Of a stretch of 50,419 bases of DNA, positions 1 to 9,153 are shown in pieces. Both the position numbers and the translations under genes were made by a program. Positions within the stretch are counted from its first letter, which is position 1. Every line of letters begins with the position of its first letter. The stretch is taken from NCBI GenBank assembly GCA_903877135.1, contig CAIRCN010000022.1, positions 1-50,419 of the forward strand, in the 5' to 3' direction. The notes beneath the pieces are model-generated. The model was not told where the DNA came from and ran no database searches. It worked only from the letters and a program-made list of their open reading frames with translations. Source of the DNA: an uncultured Opitutia bacterium (GTDB taxonomy: Bacteria; Verrucomicrobiota; Verrucomicrobiia; Opitutales; Opitutaceae).

Positions 1-2
1 CA

Positions 3-236
3 AGCCTGCTCACGCTCAACCAAGCCAACCACTGGAACGGTCTTTCTCCCGTCAACGGCCTGCTTCGACTTCGTCCCGCCGCCACGCTGGACTTGCTCAG
101 TCTGGATAACGATCCGCATCTCTTCCTGCCGGATCTTCCCGCCGGTGCCTCGTCGCGCGCGTTGACCTGCGAGGTTCGACTGCATTTCTCCCGAAAACTC
201 TCTTCTCTGCCGAAATTGCTGCCCGCGACGCCTTGA
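3..236 (+). CDS. C-terminal part of an unknown protein (5' end outside window)
   Basis: Reading frame 3 is open from the window edge to a TGA at 234-236, giving about 77 residues that include NHWNGLSPVNGLLRLRP and LFLPDLPAGASS. The frame is not closed at its 5' side, so only the C-terminus is visible. It ends 12 bases before the GTG of the next glycosyltransferase and lies on the same strand, so it is probably the preceding gene of the same polysaccharide operon. The fragment alternates hydrophobic and polar residues as a beta-rich domain would. I do not recognise the family; it could be the tail of another large glycosyltransferase or a polysaccharide-modifying enzyme. Confidence 0.55.
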   Translation, partial: SLLTLNQANHWNGLSPVNGLLRLRPAATLDLLSLDNDPHLFLPDLPAGASSRALTCEVRLHFSRKLSSLPKLLPATP

Positions 237-248
237 ACCTGGACTGCG

Positions 249-2348
249 GTGGAGATAGCCGATGACCGGCCCAGATTTTTCCCGCCCTTGCACCTTTCGT
301 TTATCATCCCGCTCTATAATTGCCTACCGCTCACGCAGGCGATGGTGGCGAGCCTGCAGGCCACGCTGCCGCCCAGCCTCGACCACGAGATTATCCTCGT
401 GGACGACGGCAGCACCGACGGCACGCGCGCGTGGCTTGCAACGCTTGCCCCGCCCTTCCGCGTCCTCCTCAACGAACGCAACCTCGGTTACGCTGCCGCG
501 AACAACCGCGCCGCCTCCCTCGCCACCGGCAAGTTCCTCGTTCTACTCAACAACGATCTCGTACTCCAACCTGGTTGGCTGGAGCCGATGCTGGCGGCCT
601 ACGACCGACATCCGCGCGCCGGAATCGTCGGCAACATCCAACTTGATGCGCGGTCCGGCATAGTCGATCACGCAGGTATGGTCTTCCAGAAGGACGGCTA
701 CCCAGTGCATCATCGCGATTCGCTTGAGGCCATGCAGAGGGCGGGCGAATGGGTTGAGATACCAGCCCTTACCGGAGCATGCTGCATCGTAAATCGGGCG
801 TGGTTCCGCCGCACAGGTGGGCTTGACGAGGGATACCGCAATGGGTTTGAGGATGTCGATCTGTGCCTTCGCGCCCGTGAAGACGGCATGATCAACCTGG
901 TCGCCACCCGAAGTGTCGTTCAACATCATATCTCCAGTTCGGAAGGCCGTGGTGCGTATGACCAACGTAATACGCAGCGTTTCCTCAAACGATGGAGTCC
1001 GAGGACTGCCGCACTGGAAATCGAGTGGTCACGCCGGCTGTCACGCGAACGTGCTGCAAATGCAGCCCGCCAGTTTTTTTCCCCGTTGACACACCGGTTC
1101 GGATTCGGTCCCGCCGCGCTCCGCCAGCGGCATCGCTTTGCACTCGCATCCGAGCAACAGGCCCGACAAGCGGCAACGCGGCCTGTACGGATCGGTATTG
1201 ACCTGTTGCGCATGCAGCCGGGCGGTGCCAACGGCGGCATCAAGCCATTCGTCTATTCTTTTCTCGCAGAAATCGGCCGCCAGCGCGGGCCGATTTTCAA
1301 TTTCGCCGTGCTCGCTCAACCTTCCCTGCGAAATGAACTCGGCCCCGTGTTGCGCCCCGGTGACTATCTCCTTGAACCACGCTTAGACTCATTCGCCGTT
1401 TTCCAGCGGCGCGGGGAACTCTGGCGTCCCGATGGAAATCTACCGTTTGACGCAACCTTGGTGGCACGCGCCGGATTCGACACCCTTTACGCCCCTTTCG
1501 GATACTCCTCCTTTACGTCGCCCGGACTCCCCAGCATCAGCCTGATTGTCGACCTCCTCCACCGCGATCTTCCGGCCGCGCTACCAATTGAAGAGGTCAA
1601 CCATCGGGAGTCGTGGTTTCGAAAAATTGCCGGGGAGTCTACCTATTTTCAATGTAACTCTCGCCACGTGCTGACGCGTTTCTGCAAGCATTATGGCGTG
1701 CATCCGAGCCGCTGTTTTCACGTTTACAACGCCGTTCAAGACCGACTGCCTGAGCCAGTTTCTTCAGTGCCGCCTCCCACCGACACACCGGAAACACCAT
1801 TTTTCCTCTATCCTGCGAATTTCTGGCCGCACAAAAATCACGAAACCCTGCTCGTGGCCTATCGGGCCTACGCCATCGGTGCGGGATCGCGGGCCTGGCC
1901 TCTGGTCCTCACCGGTCAGCCCGACCAGCGCATGAAACTGCTGGCCGAGATGGCCGGTGGCCTGGGTCTCGCGGACCGCGTGCACTTTCTCGGTCATGTC
2001 GGCGATCATGCGTTTTCCGCGCTCTGGAGTCACGCTGGGGCGCTGGTTATCCCCTCCTTGCACGAGGGCTTTGGGATTCCCCTGCTCGAGGCCATGCGGT
2101 TTGGTGTGCCGATCCTTGCCGCCAATACTACTTCGCTGCCCGAAGTCGGGGGCGATGCCTGCATGTTTTTTGATGCGCGCGATCCGCATTTGCTAGCCGA
2201 TGCCATGCGAAAGATCGCCATCCGCGAAGGACTGCGGGACGATCTGATCAAACGTGGCCGCAATCGCCTGGCGGCGTTTTCGCTCGAACTCGAAGCCGGC
2301 CGGCTCGCCCATTTTCTCGATGCCACCGCCCGGAGGCAGCCACCATGA
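249..2348 (+). CDS. Bifunctional GT2-GT4 glycosyltransferase
   Basis: A 699-residue two-domain glycosyltransferase, presumably cytoplasmic and building a surface polysaccharide. The N-terminal half is a GT2 (GT-A fold) domain: FIIPLYNC near residue 18, the nucleotide-binding VDDGSTDG near 51-58 and LLNNDL near 98, with a WFRRTGGLDEGY segment followed by EDVDLCLRARE near 200. The C-terminal half, from about residue 315, is a GT4 (GT-B) domain with NFWPHKNHETLL near 522 and HEGFGIPLLEAM near 604, the E-x7-E donor-site region. The start is a GTG at 249; an ATG at 262 is in another frame. It overlaps the next gene by ATGA, so the two are translationally coupled. Acceptor and donor sugars cannot be read from sequence. 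Confidence 0.9.
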   Translation: MEIADDRPRFFPPLHLSFIIPLYNCLPLTQAMVASLQATLPPSLDHEIILVDDGSTDGTRAWLATLAPPFRVLLNERNLGYAAANNRAASLATGKFLVLLNNDLVLQPGWLEPMLAAYDRHPRAGIVGNIQLDARSGIVDHAGMVFQKDGYPVHHRDSLEAMQRAGEWVEIPALTGACCIVNRAWFRRTGGLDEGYRNGFEDVDLCLRAREDGMINLVATRSVVQHHISSSEGRGAYDQRNTQRFLKRWSPRTAALEIEWSRRLSRERAANAARQFFSPLTHRFGFGPAALRQRHRFALASEQQARQAATRPVRIGIDLLRMQPGGANGGIKPFVYSFLAEIGRQRGPIFNFAVLAQPSLRNELGPVLRPGDYLLEPRLDSFAVFQRRGELWRPDGNLPFDATLVARAGFDTLYAPFGYSSFTSPGLPSISLIVDLLHRDLPAALPIEEVNHRESWFRKIAGESTYFQCNSRHVLTRFCKHYGVHPSRCFHVYNAVQDRLPEPVSSVPPPTDTPETPFFLYPANFWPHKNHETLLVAYRAYAIGAGSRAWPLVLTGQPDQRMKLLAEMAGGLGLADRVHFLGHVGDHAFSALWSHAGALVIPSLHEGFGIPLLEAMRFGVPILAANTTSLPEVGGDACMFFDARDPHLLADAMRKIAIREGLRDDLIKRGRNRLAAFSLELEAGRLAHFLDATARRQPP

Positions 2349-3466
2349 GAATCGCCCTCGATGTCGCCCAAACCTGCGTCGAACGCGCCGGTTGCGCCTG
2401 GTATGCCGACGCGCTCTCGCGCGCCCTCATCGCCGAAGGCCTGCCACTTGGCCACACCTTCGATCTCTACCACCATTTCGGCGACTGGATAAACCACGAT
2501 CCCACCACCGGGACGATGATCGACGACAGGCGCGTGACTGCCCCGTTGCGCGGAATGAATCCCATCGCCGCCCGCCAATTCTGGGCCGAAGTCGGCACAG
2601 GCGAGCCGTTGCCCGGAAAACCCGACGTCGTTCTTTCCTTCAGTTTTCACGCACCGAAGATGCCGCACACCAAGCTGGTTTACACGGCGCAAGACCTGGC
2701 TTTCTGGACCCGTCCGGATTTCGCCACCGATGCGGCGCGCCTGCTCTGTCAACGGGAACTTCTGCTGGCCCTCACCCGCTCCGCGGGTCTGCTGTTTGTG
2801 AGCGAAAGCACACGCCGCGAGTTCGAGTTCCTATTTCCCGACTGGTTGGAGCAATCGCAGCGTCCGCACGCCCTGGCTCCCGGCGCCAGCCGGTTTCCCC
2901 GGGCGGCCGCGCCGCACGAGTGGAGCGCCGACACGCCCTGGCTGGCGGCCGGCTCCGTCGAGCCTCGCAAGAACCACGAAACGCTGCTCGACGCCTACGC
3001 GCGTTACCTAGCCCGCTCCCCACAGCGCCGTCCGCTCGTGATCGCCGGCGGACATGGGTGGAAATCCGACGCCATTCACCGCCGCTTTGACGAGTTCGCC
3101 GAGCGCGGTGCGCCCGTTCGCTACCTCGGCTATGTCCCGGACCGCGAGCTGGCCGCGCTCTACGACACTAGCTTCGCCTTGCTGGCCCCGAGCTGGCACG
3201 AGGGCTTCGGTCTGCCGCTCGTCGAGGCGATGGGAGCCGGCCTGCCTGCGATCGTCAGTGATTGCACAAGCCTACCCGAGGTCGGCGGTGAAGCGGCTTG
3301 GTATGCGTCGCCGAGTCAGCCGGAACTACTCGCGGACCGGATGCTGGCGCTTGAATCTGATCACGGCACCTACGCAGCCTGCGCCGCGGCCAACCTCGCC
3401 CGGAGTCAGGCATTCTCCTGGCAGGTGACCGCCAAATCGGTTCTCGAATTCATCGCGCGGCTTTAG
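2345..3466 (+). CDS. Glycosyltransferase family 4 protein
   Basis: A 373-residue GT-B fold glycosyltransferase, typical in length for the family. The C-terminal nucleotide-sugar binding domain is clear: VEPRKNHETLLDAY near residue 205, LGYVPDRELAALY near 262 and HEGFGLPLVEAMGAGLP near 285, which carries the E-x7-E motif, followed by SLPEVGGEAAWY. The N-terminal domain is the usual acceptor half (ALDVAQTCVERAGCAWYADAL). Its ATG overlaps the stop of the preceding GT2-GT4 gene. It closely resembles the C-terminal half of that protein in motif wording (NHETLL, SLPEVGG), which suggests that the GT4 modules of the cluster share an origin. The linkage formed is unknown. Confidence 0.92.
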   Translation: MRIALDVAQTCVERAGCAWYADALSRALIAEGLPLGHTFDLYHHFGDWINHDPTTGTMIDDRRVTAPLRGMNPIAARQFWAEVGTGEPLPGKPDVVLSFSFHAPKMPHTKLVYTAQDLAFWTRPDFATDAARLLCQRELLLALTRSAGLLFVSESTRREFEFLFPDWLEQSQRPHALAPGASRFPRAAAPHEWSADTPWLAAGSVEPRKNHETLLDAYARYLARSPQRRPLVIAGGHGWKSDAIHRRFDEFAERGAPVRYLGYVPDRELAALYDTSFALLAPSWHEGFGLPLVEAMGAGLPAIVSDCTSLPEVGGEAAWYASPSQPELLADRMLALESDHGTYAACAAANLARSQAFSWQVTAKSVLEFIARL

Positions 3467-3469
3467 CTA

Positions 3470-6400
3470 TTGTCCGCTCCTCGCGTGAACATCCTCTTCG
3501 TCAACTACGGTGACTTCACCACCAACAGCCTAAATCACGTCGGCGCGTTCGCCAATCGCCTCACGCTGCTGGGCCATGCCTGCGCCGTCGCGGTGCCGGA
3601 AAACCCGGAAACCATCGCCGTCGTGCCCGGCGTGCTGTTCATACCGACAACGTTCTCCCGCGTCCTCGAACACGAGCCGCTGTTTCCAGACCGCCGGCCA
3701 GCCGATGTCGTCCACGTCTGGACGCCACGCGAAATCGTCCGCGAATTCACGCTTTCCTATCTCCGCCAGTATCCCAGTGCCGCGCTGATTATCCATCTCG
3801 AGGACAACGAGGTTTTCTTGATGGAGAGCTACGCACATCAACCTATCACCGCCTTGCGGCAGCTGTCCGATGAGGCCGTGTCGGCCCAGCTCCCCGACCG
3901 ACTCTGCCATCCCGTCCGCTTCCGGAATTTCCTACGCCTCGCGCACGCCGCCACTTACATCACGAACCGCCTAACGGAGTTTGTGCCCGCCGGGAAACCG
4001 AGCATGCGTCTCCTGCCCGGGATCGACCCCGCACTCTACCAGCCTCTCGCAGACGATCCGGCTCTCCGGCGCCAGATTGGCATGCAACCGAACGAGAAGC
4101 TGCTCGTGTTCACCGGCAGCACGACCTTCGTCAACCTCGCCGACATTCGCGCCTTGGTGATCGCCGTGCGTCTCATTAACGATGCCGGTGTGCCGTGCAA
4201 GCTCGTGCGCACCGGCCTTAACGCGCCCCAGTTCGTCCGCGAACTGGCCGCCTTGGGGGGTGACAACATCATTGATCTCGGTTACATCGAAAAAAAGAAA
4301 CTCGCCCCGCTCCTCGCCCTTGCCGACGTGCTTGTGCAGCCCGGGGCGCCCGACGATTTTAACGACTACCGGCTTCCCTCCAAGGTCCCCGAGTTTCTCA
4401 GTGTCGGCCGGCCGGTCATCACGCCGCGCGCCAACCTCGCACGCGAGATGGAGGACGGCCGCCACGCTCTGCTGCTCGACATTGGCACGCCGGATGAGAT
4501 CGCAGAAAAATGTCTCCGCATTTTCCGCGACCCCGATCTGGCCGCGCGGCTGAGCGCCGGCGCCCTCGAATTTGCCCGCGCCCACTTCGATCTCAGTGTT
4601 AACGCCGCCGCCCTCCTCGCGTTCTACGAGCAGGTGAAATCCACCGCCACTCCCATTTACAAGGACACCAGCTTCGCCGTGTCGGAAGATGTGCTCGTGG
4701 CCGAGGGCGATCTTGCGCTCCGCATGCGCGCCAAGGAACAAACCATCGATGCGACGCGACGGCAGGCCCGCGAAAGCACCGCCGCCCTCGAGGCTGAAAT
4801 ATCCGCGCTCAAGAGCGTTGAGATCGTGGCGCTCCAGCAGCGCAACGCCGCACTCCAGGCCGAAGCCGGCCGCACGGCCGCCCGCGAAAACTACGGTCAC
4901 GCCAAACTCCAAGCCGAGCGCAACCAAGTCGAGGTACTCCGCCACCGGCTCGCCGATGCCACCGAAGCCATGGGGCGCCTCATTCGCGACCTCGACGCCG
5001 CCAAGCTCCACCGCGAAAGCGACGCTGCCGCGCTCCAACAGCAGGCCGACAAGGTGCGCCGCATGTCCGCGACATTTTCGTGGCGTGCCACCAGCCCGCT
5101 GCGCTCCCTGCGCCGAGTGCTGCTCGATCCGCTTAGGAAAAATTCCGGCCCGCGCAAAGACACTGCACCCAAAGCCGATACCTCGCTGCTGCATGTCATC
5201 GACGAACCGACGGATTGGGAGTTCGTCCTTCCAACTGGCGCCCTGCGCGGCTGGGTGATCACCCACGGCGGAACGGCCATCGTTGGCGTGCGTGCCCGCG
5301 TTCATAATAGTATCTTCGAGGGAAACTACGGACTGACGCGCCCCGATGTCGCCACCGGTCATCCCGAAAATCCGCACGCCAAGCACAGCGGCTTCGTCGT
5401 CGATTACGTGCTGCCACCGAACACCTCCCAGCTCATCGTGTTCGAGGCCCTGACCGATGATGGTCGCTGGCGCTGTTTCGCCACTGCGACGGCGCTAGTC
5501 GTATCTGAAGCATCGAAAGATTCGCGCCGCGACTACGCCACTTGGGTGCGGCGTTTCGACACCTTTAAACTGGAACAGATTATTGCTTGCCGGGCGCAAA
5601 TTGAGGCGCTGTCGCCGGAGCAGCGACCGCTGATTTCTATCCTGCTGCCGACCTACAACACCGCGGAACCATGGCTGGTAAAAGCCATCGATTCGGTCCG
5701 CGCCCAATACTACCCGCACTGGGAACTGTGCATTGCCGACGACACCTCGACCGCCACTCACGTGCGCCGCGTGATTGAGGACTACGCCCGCCGTGATGCC
5801 CGCATCAAGGTCAGCTTCCGCGCTGAAAACGGCCATATCTCCGCCGCTTCCAACTCCGCGCTCGACCTCGCCACCGGGGAGTTTGCCGCCCTGCTCGACC
5901 ACGACGACGAACTCGCTCCGCACGCCCTCGCCGAAGTCGTGTTTGCACTCGCCGCGAATCCCAAGCTTGAGTTCATCTACTCCGACGAAGACAAGATCGA
6001 CGAACTCGGCCGCCGCTTCGATCCCTACTTCAAGCCCGACTGGAATCCTGACCTGCTTCTCGGGCAGAATTACACCTGCCATCTCTCGGTCTTTCGCACA
6101 GCGCGGCTGCGCGCCCTCGGCGGGTTCCGAATCGGCTACGAAGGCAGCCAGGACTGGGACCTCACGCTGCGCGCCACCGAGGGGCTCGATGCGGCGCGCA
6201 TTCACCACATCCCGAGCGTGCTCTACCACTGGCGCGCCATCCCCGGCTCAACCGCCCTCGTCATCGACCAAAAGAACAACTATCCCTTCATCGCCGCGCA
6301 AAAGGCCCTCGCCGACCACCTTGCCCGCACCGGCGTCGCCGCCGAACTTGTCGCAGTCGCCGGCCAGCACTGGCGCGTGAAACGCACCCTGCCCTCGCCC

Positions 6401-7258
6401 GCACCGAAAGTGTCAATTATCGTTCCCACACGAAATGCTGAGAGCCTGCTCCGCCTCGGGATCGGCTCGATTCTCGCGAAGACGACCTACCCCGACTTCG
6501 AGATCATCGTCGTCAACAACCGCTCCGACGACCCCGGCACGCTCGCCTATTTCGCCGAACTGCGCGCCACCGGGGTGCGCGTGCTCGACTTCGACGCACC
6601 CTTCAATTTCTCCGCGCTCAACAATTTCGCCGCCCGCGAGGCGCGCGGCTCACTGCTCGCTTTCCTCAACAACGATCTCGAAATCATCTCGCCCGACTGG
6701 CTCGACGAGATGGCCACGCAGGCGCTGCGGCCGGAAATCGGCGCAGTTGGCGCGCTGCTCTATTATCCCAATGATACCGTGCAGCACGCCGGCGTGGTCC
6801 TCGGCCTGACCGGTCCGGCACGCCGCGACGGCGTGGCGGGCCACGCCTTCAAATGCGCGCCGCGCGGGAGCGAAGGCCAGCGCAACCGGCTCCGGCTCGT
6901 GCAAAATTATTCCGCCATCACCGCGGCCTGCCTCGTCATCCGGCGCGAGGTGTTCGAGGCGGTCGGAGGGTTCAACGAGACCGACCTGCCCGTGGCGTTC
7001 AACGACACCGATTTCTGCCTGCGCGTCCGCGCCGCCGGCTACCGCAATCTCTGGACGCCGTTCGCCGAGTTCTACCACCACGAGTCGGCCAGCCGCGGCG
7101 CTGAGGACAACCCCGAGAAGATCGAGCGCTTCCAGCGCGAAGTCGCCTACATGCGGAGCAAGTGGGGCCGCCTGCTCGACCGAGACCCAGCCTACAACCC
7201 CAACCTCAGCATTGAGCATGAGGATTTCTCGCTGGCGTTCCCGCCGCGTGGAACGTGA
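3470..7258 (+). CDS. Multidomain glycosyltransferase: GT4-like, coiled coil, two GT2 domains
   Basis: A very large (1262-residue) glycosyltransferase. Residues 1 to about 390 form a GT4/GT-B-like region (LLPGIDPALYQPL, then YRLPSKVPEFLSVGRPVITP). Residues about 405-535 are Ala/Glu/Arg-rich with a heptad pattern, probably a coiled coil, ending in the FSWRATSPLRSLRR segment often found before GT2 domains of O-antigen proteins. A small domain at about 570-680 is unassigned. GT2 domain A starts at ILLPTYNTAEPWL near 725 with LLDHDDELAP near 808; GT2 domain B starts at IIVPTRNAES near 983 with LNNDLEIISPDWLDEM near 1065. The start is a TTG at 3470 or a GTG at 3485; neither has a strong ribosome-binding site. 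Its stop overlaps the next start. It probably adds several sugars of one repeat unit (inference). Confidence 0.9.
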   Translation: MSAPRVNILFVNYGDFTTNSLNHVGAFANRLTLLGHACAVAVPENPETIAVVPGVLFIPTTFSRVLEHEPLFPDRRPADVVHVWTPREIVREFTLSYLRQYPSAALIIHLEDNEVFLMESYAHQPITALRQLSDEAVSAQLPDRLCHPVRFRNFLRLAHAATYITNRLTEFVPAGKPSMRLLPGIDPALYQPLADDPALRRQIGMQPNEKLLVFTGSTTFVNLADIRALVIAVRLINDAGVPCKLVRTGLNAPQFVRELAALGGDNIIDLGYIEKKKLAPLLALADVLVQPGAPDDFNDYRLPSKVPEFLSVGRPVITPRANLAREMEDGRHALLLDIGTPDEIAEKCLRIFRDPDLAARLSAGALEFARAHFDLSVNAAALLAFYEQVKSTATPIYKDTSFAVSEDVLVAEGDLALRMRAKEQTIDATRRQARESTAALEAEISALKSVEIVALQQRNAALQAEAGRTAARENYGHAKLQAERNQVEVLRHRLADATEAMGRLIRDLDAAKLHRESDAAALQQQADKVRRMSATFSWRATSPLRSLRRVLLDPLRKNSGPRKDTAPKADTSLLHVIDEPTDWEFVLPTGALRGWVITHGGTAIVGVRARVHNSIFEGNYGLTRPDVATGHPENPHAKHSGFVVDYVLPPNTSQLIVFEALTDDGRWRCFATATALVVSEASKDSRRDYATWVRRFDTFKLEQIIACRAQIEALSPEQRPLISILLPTYNTAEPWLVKAIDSVRAQYYPHWELCIADDTSTATHVRRVIEDYARRDARIKVSFRAENGHISAASNSALDLATGEFAALLDHDDELAPHALAEVVFALAANPKLEFIYSDEDKIDELGRRFDPYFKPDWNPDLLLGQNYTCHLSVFRTARLRALGGFRIGYEGSQDWDLTLRATEGLDAARIHHIPSVLYHWRAIPGSTALVIDQKNNYPFIAAQKALADHLARTGVAAELVAVAGQHWRVKRTLPSPAPKVSIIVPTRNAESLLRLGIGSILAKTTYPDFEIIVVNNRSDDPGTLAYFAELRATGVRVLDFDAPFNFSALNNFAAREARGSLLAFLNNDLEIISPDWLDEMATQALRPEIGAVGALLYYPNDTVQHAGVVLGLTGPARRDGVAGHAFKCAPRGSEGQRNRLRLVQNYSAITAACLVIRREVFEAVGGFNETDLPVAFNDTDFCLRVRAAGYRNLWTPFAEFYHHESASRGAEDNPEKIERFQREVAYMRSKWGRLLDRDPAYNPNLSIEHEDFSLAFPPRGT

Positions 7259-9153
7259 GCCACCCTGATCGTTCCAACTCGATGCCCTTCCTTTCAGTGA
7301 TCGGATATAGACTGAGCCGGTTTCTCCGCGTGCCGATGCTGGTCACCGGCGCAGCCTTGGTTTGGCTGAGTTCCTTGTCCTGGCCCGTTCCGTTCTCCGA
7401 CGGTTTGGATGTGTCGTGGAGTTTTGTGTTGGGTTTCGCGCGCATGGGCCGGCTGCATTTTGGCACCGACTTGGTGTTTACCTATGGGCCGTGGGGGTTT
7501 TTGAACACCGTTTACTGTCACCCGGGCTTATTCTGGTCGCACATGGCCTGGGAGTTCGTCTTCAAAGCAGGATTAGCGATAACGGTGGCGCTGTGTGCCG
7601 CGGGTTTGCCCTGGTGGCGGGGGCTGCTGCTGTTCGCCGTGGCCGCAATCCTGCAGCCGCTGTTTGGCGATGCGGCCTACTCTTTTTTCATCGCGGCTCT
7701 GCTCTGGGTCAACGCCGTGACCGACGACCACGCGGGCCGATTCCTGCCGGCAGTCTCAGGCGTCATCCTGTCATTCTTAGCCCTGCAAAAATTCACCTTT
7801 TTCCTGTCCACAGGTGCCGGCATCGTCGGCGTTGGGTGTGTGCTTTTTGCGCGCCAGCACAAACGTCCTGCGCTTTGGCTCGCCGGTGGCTGGCTCGCGG
7901 GATTGCTGGCCGGTTGGCTGACGGCGGGACAGCCGTTGGCGGACCTGATAATCTTTGTCTCCAGGTCATTCGCACAGGCAGCCGCCTATCAAGACGTCAT
8001 GGGATTCGAGGAAGCTCCAATAATCTTCTGGTGCGGAGCCGCGACGCTGGGCGCCAGCCTGCTCGCAGCCTGGGGCGAGAGCCGGCGCCGTTCTGATTGG
8101 CCCCGGTTGGCACGATGGGCCCTCGTCGCACTCGCGGGCGGATTATGTTTTCTCGTCTGGAAAAATTCGTTCGTGCGCGCTGACGGGCATGTGCTGGGTT
8201 TGTTTCTGTTTGCAGCGCTGGCCGGTCTGTCCCTACGGCATGCCCTGGGCTTGGTTCTGGCCACGGTGGCGGTCATCGGGGTCTGGGTGGCGGATCCCGG
8301 TCTGATGTCGGTGACCCATTATCTTCTACGCGCGCATGTGCAGGATTCTGTCACCCATCTTGCGCATCTGCGCGACACTCGCGCGGCGTTTGTGGCGCAG
8401 ACAGAAAAGGTCCGCGCAGCGCAGTTGCTTCCCCTCTTGCGCAGCCGCGTCGGTGGGGAAACCGTGGACGTCTTCGGCCATGAGCAGGTCGTCGCCTATT
8501 GGAACCGGCTCAATTACCGGCCGCGGCCCGTCTTTCAGGGCTATCCGGCCGTTTCCGCTTCGCTAGCGCAGATCAACGCCGAATTCTACGCTTCCGCGAA
8601 AGCCCCGCAATTCGTGCTGGTGCGCCTCGACACCATCGACGGCCGACTGGCCGCGGCGGATGATGCCCGCGCCCTCCTGAGTCTGATCGAACGCTACGAA
8701 TTCGACGCGGAGGAGCAGGGCTGGCTGCTGCTGCGCCGGCGCCCGCATATTCAGACAAGATCCGTTGAATGGATTTCCCAGGAGCGGCGCGCCTGCGGAG
8801 CCATGGTCACGGTTCCCCATTCAGCTGGGCTGGTCTGGGCTGAAGTGCGACTGCAGCCTTCCTGGCTGGGAGCGCTTCGGACCTTTTTCTATAAGCCGAA
8901 GATGACGCTGCTCCAGATAGAAACCAAGGACGGTGTCCAGAGCTACCGGTTTGCGCCCAAAGCCGCTGCTGGGGGATTCCTGCTCTCACCGGTGCTGGCA
9001 AATACGGTAAATTTTCGAGATTACCTCATCGGCCGGCCGGGGGCGACGGCGGTGACGGTCGGCATCGACGCCGATGCGGTCCGCACCGGGTGTTTCGCCA
9101 AAACGGTGGAATTCCGCTTCGGACAAATTTTTCCGCCAGCGCAGCACCCATGA
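7255..9153 (+). CDS. Polytopic membrane protein of the polysaccharide cluster
   Basis: A 632-residue integral membrane protein of unknown family. About eight to ten hydrophobic stretches fill the first 370 residues (for example VTGAALVWLSSLSW, LLLFAVAAILQPLF, WLAGGWLAGLLAGWL, GLFLFAALAGLSL), followed by a soluble C-terminal region of about 250 residues. The size and context (end of a glycosyltransferase operon, GTGA overlap with the preceding gene and ATGA overlap with the next) fit a GT-C-type lipid-linked sugar transferase or a polymerase/ligase-like protein, but no diagnostic motif is seen. The GTG at 7255 is coupled to the upstream stop; an internal ATG at 7282 is an alternative start. 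Confidence 0.75.
   Translation: MSHPDRSNSMPFLSVIGYRLSRFLRVPMLVTGAALVWLSSLSWPVPFSDGLDVSWSFVLGFARMGRLHFGTDLVFTYGPWGFLNTVYCHPGLFWSHMAWEFVFKAGLAITVALCAAGLPWWRGLLLFAVAAILQPLFGDAAYSFFIAALLWVNAVTDDHAGRFLPAVSGVILSFLALQKFTFFLSTGAGIVGVGCVLFARQHKRPALWLAGGWLAGLLAGWLTAGQPLADLIIFVSRSFAQAAAYQDVMGFEEAPIIFWCGAATLGASLLAAWGESRRRSDWPRLARWALVALAGGLCFLVWKNSFVRADGHVLGLFLFAALAGLSLRHALGLVLATVAVIGVWVADPGLMSVTHYLLRAHVQDSVTHLAHLRDTRAAFVAQTEKVRAAQLLPLLRSRVGGETVDVFGHEQVVAYWNRLNYRPRPVFQGYPAVSASLAQINAEFYASAKAPQFVLVRLDTIDGRLAAADDARALLSLIERYEFDAEEQGWLLLRRRPHIQTRSVEWISQERRACGAMVTVPHSAGLVWAEVRLQPSWLGALRTFFYKPKMTLLQIETKDGVQSYRFAPKAAAGGFLLSPVLANTVNFRDYLIGRPGATAVTVGIDADAVRTGCFAKTVEFRFGQIFPPAQHP

Noticed and set aside
3971-5386. 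471-codon - strand frame opposite the large glycosyltransferase
   Set aside because: Shadow of a high-GC gene with repetitive Gly/Ala/Glu composition; the + strand carries clear GT motifs.
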